NCBI GenBank assembly: GCA_905233625.1
Contig: CAJOFJ010000003.1
Location: 1 to 64,000 of the forward strand
Direction: 5' to 3'
DNA: 64,000 bases
From: an uncultured Bacteroidales bacterium
GTDB lineage: Bacteria > Bacteroidota > Bacteroidia > Bacteroidales > WCHB1-69
The stretch's first letter is position 1. The number at the start of each line of letters is the position of its first letter. Both the position numbers and the translations under genes were made by a program. Of this stretch, positions 58,872 to 64,000 are shown one piece after another. A model generated the notes under the pieces. It was not told the origin of the DNA. It saw only the letters and a program-made list of their open reading frames with translations, and did no database searches.

Positions 58872-60269
58872 TCACTTCTTTTCCAGCAAAACAACGTTTT
58901 CTACGTGATGCGTGTGCGGGAACATATCCACAGGTTGAACTCTCGTCACCTTGTAGTTCGCACAGAGCAGGGTGAGGTCGCGGGCCTGTGTGGCGGGATT
59001 GCAGCTCACATACACAATGCGCTTGGGAGCGATGCTCAGCAGCTGCTCCACCACCTTCTCGTGCATGCCGGCACGTGGCGGATCGGTGATGACGATGTCG
59101 GGTGTGCCGTTCTCGCGGATAAAGTCCGCCGTAAACACTTTGGCCATGTCGCCCGCAAAGAAACGGGTGTTGGTGATGCCGTTGACTTGCGAGTTCTCCT
59201 TGGCATTGACAATGGCCTCGTCCACATACTCGATGCCCACCACCAACTTGGCCTGGCGTGCCACAAAGTTGGCAATGGTGCCGCTACCCGTATAGAGGTC
59301 ATACACAATGTCATCGGGCCCGATTTGGGCAAACTCGCGGGCGGTTTTATACAGATTGTATGCCTGCGGATTGTTGGTCTGGTAAAAAGATACCGGTCCC
59401 ACCTTGAATTTCAGTCCTTCCATCTCTTCCATCATGAATGGCTTGCCTTTGTATGGAATAATCTCCAAATCGGTGATACTGTCGTTGAGCTTTGTATTGA
59501 TACAGTATTGCAGTGAGGTGATTTCAGGGAATTTGTCGGCGATGAACTGCATCAGCGCCATGGTCTGCTCGTTTTTGACGGTCATAATGACGATGACCAT
59601 CAGTTCGCCGGTGGAGCTGTTGCGGATGATGAGGTTGCGCAGCACGCCTTCGTGCAGGCGCACATTATAGAAGGGTATCTGATGCTGCAGGGCGTACTCC
59701 TTGATAGCCAGTCTGATAGCATTGGCAGGATCGGCCTGCAAATGACATTTCCGAATATCCAGCACTTTGTCGAATTTGCCGGGGATGTGAAAGCCAAGTC
59801 CCTCTGGCACAATCTGTTCACCTGCTTCCTGCTTTTTACGGTCTTCATCATCCAGCCATCGTAGGTTAGAGAAGGTGAATTCCAATTTATTTCTATAGAA
59901 ATACTGCTTCTCTGAACCGATAATGGGCTGTATTTCAGGAAATTCAAATTTTCCCAAATGCTTGAAATTGTCGAAAACCTGCTTCTGTTTGTAGTACAGC
60001 TGTTTTTCGTAAGGCATAATCTGCCATTTGCAACCTCCGCAAAGTCCAAAGTGCTCGCATACCGGTTCTATGCGGTCCGGAGAAGCTTTCTTGATGGCGG
60101 TGATATAGGCTTCAGCGTAGCCTTTCTTTTTCTTAATTACCTGAACATCAACAATATCGCCAGGTACGGCATAGGGGACAAAAACGGTAAGCCCTTCGTG
60201 TTTGCCAATGGCTTTCCCTTCCGCTCCCGCATCTGTGATTTCCAAGTTTTCTATCGTGAAGTACTTCAT
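58872..60269 (-). CDS. rlmD: 23S rRNA (uracil-C5)-methyltransferase, RlmD/RumA type
   Basis: Protein of 465 residues. The N-terminal TRAM domain is about residues 1-60; the iron-sulfur cluster is C...CGGC in CEHFGLCGGCKWQ; SAM-binding is VYDLYTGSGTIANFVA; and the catalytic Cys lies in VYVSCNPATQARDL near residue 420. It methylates a uridine of 23S rRNA (U1939-type). It stands alone between heptad repeat blocks. The exact target among RlmC/RlmD/TrmA-like enzymes is inferred. Confidence 0.92.
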   Translation of the reverse strand: MKYFTIENLEITDAGAEGKAIGKHEGLTVFVPYAVPGDIVDVQVIKKKKGYAEAYITAIKKASPDRIEPVCEHFGLCGGCKWQIMPYEKQLYYKQKQVFDNFKHLGKFEFPEIQPIIGSEKQYFYRNKLEFTFSNLRWLDDEDRKKQEAGEQIVPEGLGFHIPGKFDKVLDIRKCHLQADPANAIRLAIKEYALQHQIPFYNVRLHEGVLRNLIIRNSSTGELMVIVIMTVKNEQTMALMQFIADKFPEITSLQYCINTKLNDSITDLEIIPYKGKPFMMEEMEGLKFKVGPVSFYQTNNPQAYNLYKTAREFAQIGPDDIVYDLYTGSGTIANFVARQAKLVVGIEYVDEAIVNAKENSQVNGITNTRFFAGDMAKVFTADFIRENGTPDIVITDPPRAGMHEKVVEQLLSIAPKRIVYVSCNPATQARDLTLLCANYKVTRVQPVDMFPHTHHVENVVLLEKK

Positions 60270-60284
60270 ATTATTAATGTGCTA

Positions 60285-60395
60285 ATTAAGTTAAGAACTA
60301 AGAATTAAGAGTTAAGAATGTTGAGTTGAATTGTTTTTAGTTCTTAGTTTTTAATTCTTAATTTTCAGTTTTCAGTTTTCAGTTTTCAACTACTA
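60285..60395. repeat. AT-rich heptad repeats
   Basis: AAGAACTAAGAATTAAGAGT, then TTTTTAGTTCTTAGTTTTTA (inverted), then TTTTCAGTTTTCAGTTTTCA, all with 7-bp period. The last part is the same unit seen inside the NRPS gene. Confidence 0.8.
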
Positions 60396-60974
60396 TCGCC
60401 TGTATACTCCCATCTCATCTATATATTTCGCCACTTTCTCCGGCATCAGGTATTTCACCGATTTCTTCCCCTGTATGCCTTGTCGTATCATGGTGGCGGA
60501 GATTCCTATTTTCGGGGCGTCAACATAATGGATGTTCGGCAGTTCTCGCTTGTTTTCGGTTTTATAATCATCTCTTGGATAAACATATATTTGATAATTA
60601 TCCAGAATATACTGGTAATTGTACCATTTTTCGATGCAATCCAGGTTATCCTCGCCCATGATCAGGCAAAATTCCTTGTCAGGATATTTTTCTGCCAAAT
60701 GAAGCAAGGTATTTACCGTATATGAGGGCTGTGGCAGCTTGAATTCAATGTCACTGGAGCGGAAACGGGGGTCATCCTCAATAGCGATGTTGACCATGTA
60801 CAGCCGTTGCAAGTCATTGAGCAGACTCTTTTTTTTCTTCAGCGGATTGCAGGGCGACACCACAAACCACAACTCTTTCAAATCGGTGTGCTCGACGATA
60901 TATTCGGCGATAATCAGATGTCCGATATGAATGGGGTTGAAAGAACCGAAGAAAAGCCCGATTTTTTTATTCAT
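60393..60974 (-). CDS. nadD: nicotinate-nucleotide adenylyltransferase
   Basis: Protein of 193 residues. GLFFGSFNPIHIGHLIIAEY carries the nucleotidyltransferase HxGH motif (HIGH), and the conserved ISATMIRQGI near residue 159 is the ISSTxIR motif. It converts nicotinate mononucleotide to deamido-NAD in NAD synthesis. It lies 6 bp downstream of rodA, in the mrdA-rodA-nadD run. Confidence 0.95.
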   Translation of the reverse strand: MNKKIGLFFGSFNPIHIGHLIIAEYIVEHTDLKELWFVVSPCNPLKKKKSLLNDLQRLYMVNIAIEDDPRFRSSDIEFKLPQPSYTVNTLLHLAEKYPDKEFCLIMGEDNLDCIEKWYNYQYILDNYQIYVYPRDDYKTENKRELPNIHYVDAPKIGISATMIRQGIQGKKSVKYLMPEKVAKYIDEMGVYRR

Positions 60975-60980
60975 AACTTT

Positions 60981-62231
60981 CTAATTATCATTTAGTTTGA
61001 TGAAAATAAAGAGCATGGCGGTGAAAGCCCAGAGCGAGGAGCCTCCATAACTGATAAAGGGTAAGGGGATACCGATGATGGGCACCAGGCCGATGGTCAT
61101 GCCGATGTTGATAAAGAAGTGGAAGGCTATGATTCCCGCAATACCATAGCCGTAATAGCGGGTATAGGGGTTGCGTTGTTTTTCCGATAGTCGCAGAATG
61201 CGTATGACCAAGGCCAGAAATAGTGCTCCCAGTGCGCAGCTGCCCATAAAACCCCATTCCTCGCCGATAGCGCAGAAGATGAAGTCGGTGCTTTGTTCCG
61301 GCACGAAGTTGAGCTTGGTCTGGGTACCATTGAGATAGCCTTTGCCGAAGAAGCCGCCCGAACCAATGGCGATTTTGGACTGGATCAGGTTGAAGTCGGC
61401 ACCTTTCGGGTCGGATGTCTTGCCCAAGAGAGTGGCAATACGTTGTCTCTGATGAGGTTGCAGGACCTTGTTGTAGCCAATATTGACCGCTCCGATAAAA
61501 GCGATGGCGATGATGTATGCAATGATGATTCTGATGATACTTTTCTTATCATTCCGATTGATAATCCAGGCGATAATCAAAATGAGAGTCAACAGGGCAA
61601 TGGCGTATATCTCGTTGGTTAACAGGGTGAAAACAAAGAGAAAGACCGCTATGGCTCCGAGGATGAAAACGAAGCCTGTCATGCCTTCTCGGTAGAAAAG
61701 TACTATAAACGAGAAGAAAACCAATGCGGAACCGGTGTCTTTTTGCAACAGAATGATGAAAGCCGGGGTGAGAATCAGTCCGAAAGCGATAAACCACATA
61801 CTGCGCTTCTCCACGAGGGTTTTTCCTTCGTTGAAAAACTTGGCCAGGGCCATGGCGGTGGCTAATTTCATGAATTCCGCGGGTTGGATGCTGAAACTGC
61901 CGATTTTAATCCAGGATTTGGCTCCGTTGATTTCGGAGCCTAGAAAGAAAGTGGAGATGACGAGCAATAGGCATAAAATGTATATATGATAGGAGTAATG
62001 CTGAATGATACGGGAATCTAAAAGCAGTATTACTACCGCCAACACGATGGAGGTGCCGATCCATATCAGCTGACGGACGTATGGCAGGGAGAGACTGAAT
62101 CCCAGATTGGCACTTGGATTGTATGAGGTGGAGAATATGGTGAGCCAACCGATGGTGACCAGCAGACTGTAATACAGAATGAGTCGTCCGTCGAATCCTT
62201 TGGTGGCGGCTTGTTTATAGGACAGTGGCAT
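60981..62231 (-). CDS. rodA: rod-shape-determining protein RodA (SEDS polymerase)
   Basis: Protein of 416 residues with about ten membrane segments. SEDS signatures: SWIKIGSFSIQPAEFMKLA, GSGGFFGKGYLNGTQTKLNF, EQSTDFIFCAIGEEWGF and IPLPFISYGGSSL. It polymerises glycan strands of peptidoglycan with PBP2. It starts 2 bp after the mrdA stop. Confidence 0.96.
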   Translation of the reverse strand: MPLSYKQAATKGFDGRLILYYSLLVTIGWLTIFSTSYNPSANLGFSLSLPYVRQLIWIGTSIVLAVVILLLDSRIIQHYSYHIYILCLLLVISTFFLGSEINGAKSWIKIGSFSIQPAEFMKLATAMALAKFFNEGKTLVEKRSMWFIAFGLILTPAFIILLQKDTGSALVFFSFIVLFYREGMTGFVFILGAIAVFLFVFTLLTNEIYAIALLTLILIIAWIINRNDKKSIIRIIIAYIIAIAFIGAVNIGYNKVLQPHQRQRIATLLGKTSDPKGADFNLIQSKIAIGSGGFFGKGYLNGTQTKLNFVPEQSTDFIFCAIGEEWGFMGSCALGALFLALVIRILRLSEKQRNPYTRYYGYGIAGIIAFHFFINIGMTIGLVPIIGIPLPFISYGGSSLWAFTAMLFIFIKLNDN

Positions 62232-62233
62232 AG

Positions 62234-64000
62234 TTATTTGGTTGATAAGTTAAGCATGCTTTCTTCTAAGTCTTTTCGTTTCACTTCACCAGTAAGGTAC
62301 AATTCGGTAATCAAACTGGCGATGGGGCAAGCCACAGATGCACCCCATCCTCCGTTTTCTACCAGACAGAACACTACAATCTGAGGGTCCTCAATGGGGG
62401 CGATCATGGCAAATACCGAGTGATCACGGCCATGGGGATTCTGCGCTGTACCTGTTTTGCCAGCTATGCGGATGCCCGGAATCTGCGCTCTACGGGCGGT
62501 TCCGGCAATGGCGGCCATCTCCATGCCCTGTATGATGGGTTCATAATATTCTGGCTTGATGCCGGCGTCGATTTTGTCCATGTATTGCGTGTTCAGATTG
62601 TCCTTGCTGCCAATGGCTTTAATGACGTGCGGACGGACATAATATCCCCGGTTGGCGATGATTGCCAGCATGTTGGCCATCTGAATCGGAGTCACACAGA
62701 CCTCGCCTTGGCCGATACCCATGGACACCACCGTGTTGCCGTTCCAGGAGCCGTTGTAATGTTTGTCGAAATATTCGGAGGTGGGCAGAATACCTTTCTT
62801 TTCGTAAGGCAGGTCGGTGTCAAAGGTGGTACCAAAACCCAACTTGACAATGTGGTTGCGCCAGGCCGTATAACCTTGTTGTATGGTGGGGTATTTCCTC
62901 TTGTTACTGATAATGTTGTAAAAAGCTTTACAGAAATAGGTGTTACAGGAGTGCTGCACCGCTGCCACCAAATTGGTGCCGCCACGGTGGTGGCAGCCGA
63001 TGAGGTGGCTTCCCACTTGGTAACCGCCGGGACAGTTGTAGATGGTGTTGGCGTCCAATATGCCCTCTTCCTCGGCAATGAGTCCATTAGCCAGTTTGAA
63101 AGTGGATCCCGGGGGGTACATAGCCTGTAACGCTCTGTTAAACAGAGGTTTCTTGATGGAGTCGCGCCACAGCATGGTATAGTTTTTGCTACGTGCCTTT
63201 CCCACCAACAGGTTGGGGTCGTAGCTGGGACTGGACACAATGCACAGGATTTCGCCGGTTTTGGGCTCAATAGCGACAATACTGCCCCGCTTGTTCTGCA
63301 TCAGCTTCTCGCCGTATCGCTGTAGTGACATGTCCAGCGTGCTCCACAAGGAAGTGCCCGGAATGGCTCGGATGTCTTCCTCCCCATTATGGTAGCTGCC
63401 AATTTCACGGTTGTTCACGTCCACCAGCACCACACGCTGCCCTTTCACCCCTCTCAGCTCATTCTCATAGGCCTTCTCGATGCCGCTGATGCCAATATAG
63501 TCGCCCATTTTGTAATAGGGGTCATCCTCTATGGTCTTATCGTTCACCTCTCCAACATAGCCTAAAATGTGGGCGGCTATAGGTTCCGGGTAGGAGCGCA
63601 GCGTTCGCGACTGGACGAAAAAACCGGGAAATTTGTATAACTTTTCCTGTAAGTAGCCGTAGTCTTCCTTCGACATCTGCTGGGCAAAAAGCGAAGGGAT
63701 GATCTTCGAGTATTTGGAGGCCTTTTCAATGCGCTTGATCAGGTCCTCTTTGGTGATGTCCAGAATACGGCACAGGTCGGCAGTGTCGAAGGTGCGGAGC
63801 TCCTTGGGCACCACCATCAGGTCGTAGGCCGCATCGTTGAATACGAGCAGCGAGTCGTTGCGGTCGTATATCAGTCCGCGGTCAGGATGCTCGGTAATCT
63901 GACGGAGAGCATTGTTTTTGGCGGCTTCTTTGTAGTCTTTGCTGATCACTTGCAAACTGAACAGCTTGACCATATAGACTGCTGCCAGAATCAGCATCAC
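62234..64000 (-). CDS. mrdA: penicillin-binding protein 2, partial (cut by window end)
   Basis: At least 588 residues; the frame runs off the right edge, so the N-terminus (part of the membrane helix) is missing and the GTG at 63998-64000 is not a supported start. The dimerisation domain (RGLIYDRNDSLLVFNDAAYD) precedes a transpeptidase domain with the active-site Ser in PPGSTFK, then SCN in VQHSCNTYF, and KTG in IAGKTGTAQ. It cross-links peptidoglycan for cell elongation with RodA. Confidence 0.95.
   Translation of the reverse strand: MMLILAAVYMVKLFSLQVISKDYKEAAKNNALRQITEHPDRGLIYDRNDSLLVFNDAAYDLMVVPKELRTFDTADLCRILDITKEDLIKRIEKASKYSKIIPSLFAQQMSKEDYGYLQEKLYKFPGFFVQSRTLRSYPEPIAAHILGYVGEVNDKTIEDDPYYKMGDYIGISGIEKAYENELRGVKGQRVVLVDVNNREIGSYHNGEEDIRAIPGTSLWSTLDMSLQRYGEKLMQNKRGSIVAIEPKTGEILCIVSSPSYDPNLLVGKARSKNYTMLWRDSIKKPLFNRALQAMYPPGSTFKLANGLIAEEEGILDANTIYNCPGGYQVGSHLIGCHHRGGTNLVAAVQHSCNTYFCKAFYNIISNKRKYPTIQQGYTAWRNHIVKLGFGTTFDTDLPYEKKGILPTSEYFDKHYNGSWNGNTVVSMGIGQGEVCVTPIQMANMLAIIANRGYYVRPHVIKAIGSKDNLNTQYMDKIDAGIKPEYYEPIIQGMEMAAIAGTARRAQIPGIRIAGKTGTAQNPHGRDHSVFAMIAPIEDPQIVVFCLVENGGWGASVACPIASLITELYLTGEVKRKDLEESMLNLSTK

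Overview
The window is chromosomal DNA from a member of the Bacteroidota, most likely the order Bacteroidales. The clearest sign is the promoter type: TAnnTTTG boxes (TATCTTTG, TATTTTTG, TAATTTTG), usually followed by GC, sit upstream of many genes, and Shine-Dalgarno signals are weak or absent. Gene content and order agree: rpsO-pnp, tig-clpP-clpX, mrdA-rodA, tsaE next to an alanine-dehydrogenase relative, a zinc-free adenylate kinase, and SurA-like parvulins. No 16S rRNA gene is present, so species cannot be named.

Layout. 1-4.95 kb: a DUF559 nuclease-like gene, 63-bp tandem repeats, an SPFH protein with a small ribbon-helix-helix protein, and an ATP-grasp ligase next to an EamA exporter. 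5.1-14.5 kb: a defence or accessory island with a Fic protein carrying an AbiEi-like N-terminus, an unknown protein with a PD-(D/E)XK-like motif, a proteasome/Anbu-like Ntn hydrolase, a structured RNA that looks like an attenuator, and a three-gene restriction-modification system (two methylase-like proteins and a GIY-YIG/SF2 helicase). 14.5-21.4 kb: two REP-associated (Y1/IS200-like) transposases, each embedded in its own palindromic repeat subfamily, around rpsO and a frameshifted pnp and next to ygiQ. 21.4-32.1 kb: housekeeping genes (adk, hpt, pfkA, an MscS-type channel, a BadF/NAG-kinase-like gene, tsaE, an alanine-dehydrogenase remnant, a cyclic-diphosphoglycerate-synthetase-like GTPase, an NlpC/P60 hydrolase and initiator tRNA-Met). 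32.2-44.4 kb: a broken EamA exporter, a SpoIIE/HATPase switch protein, a STAS protein, an outer-membrane barrel and a 2434-residue nonribosomal peptide synthetase (C-A-T-C-A-T-reductase). 44.6-47 kb: an AbiEi/AbiEii-type toxin-antitoxin pair with a perfect 19-bp inverted-repeat operator, and an integrase fragment beside tRNA-His. 47-64 kb: dusB, a receiver-only protein, clpX/clpP/tig, a HAD phosphatase flanked by inverted copies of a 200-bp compound palindrome, mutL, two parvulin-type chaperones, a truncated tRNA-Lys, gtrA, rlmD, nadD, rodA and mrdA (cut by the window end).

How genes work together. The NRPS should release a dipeptide aldehyde, possibly N-acylated. The adjacent barrel protein and partner-switching pair are candidates for export and control. 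The methylase/helicase operon should act as one restriction system, with its leader RNA deciding whether transcription passes the terminator that touches the first start codon. Three loci (pnp, the second eamA, tRNA-Lys) are each broken by a loss that fits 16 nt, which is either real decay or a systematic assembly fault.
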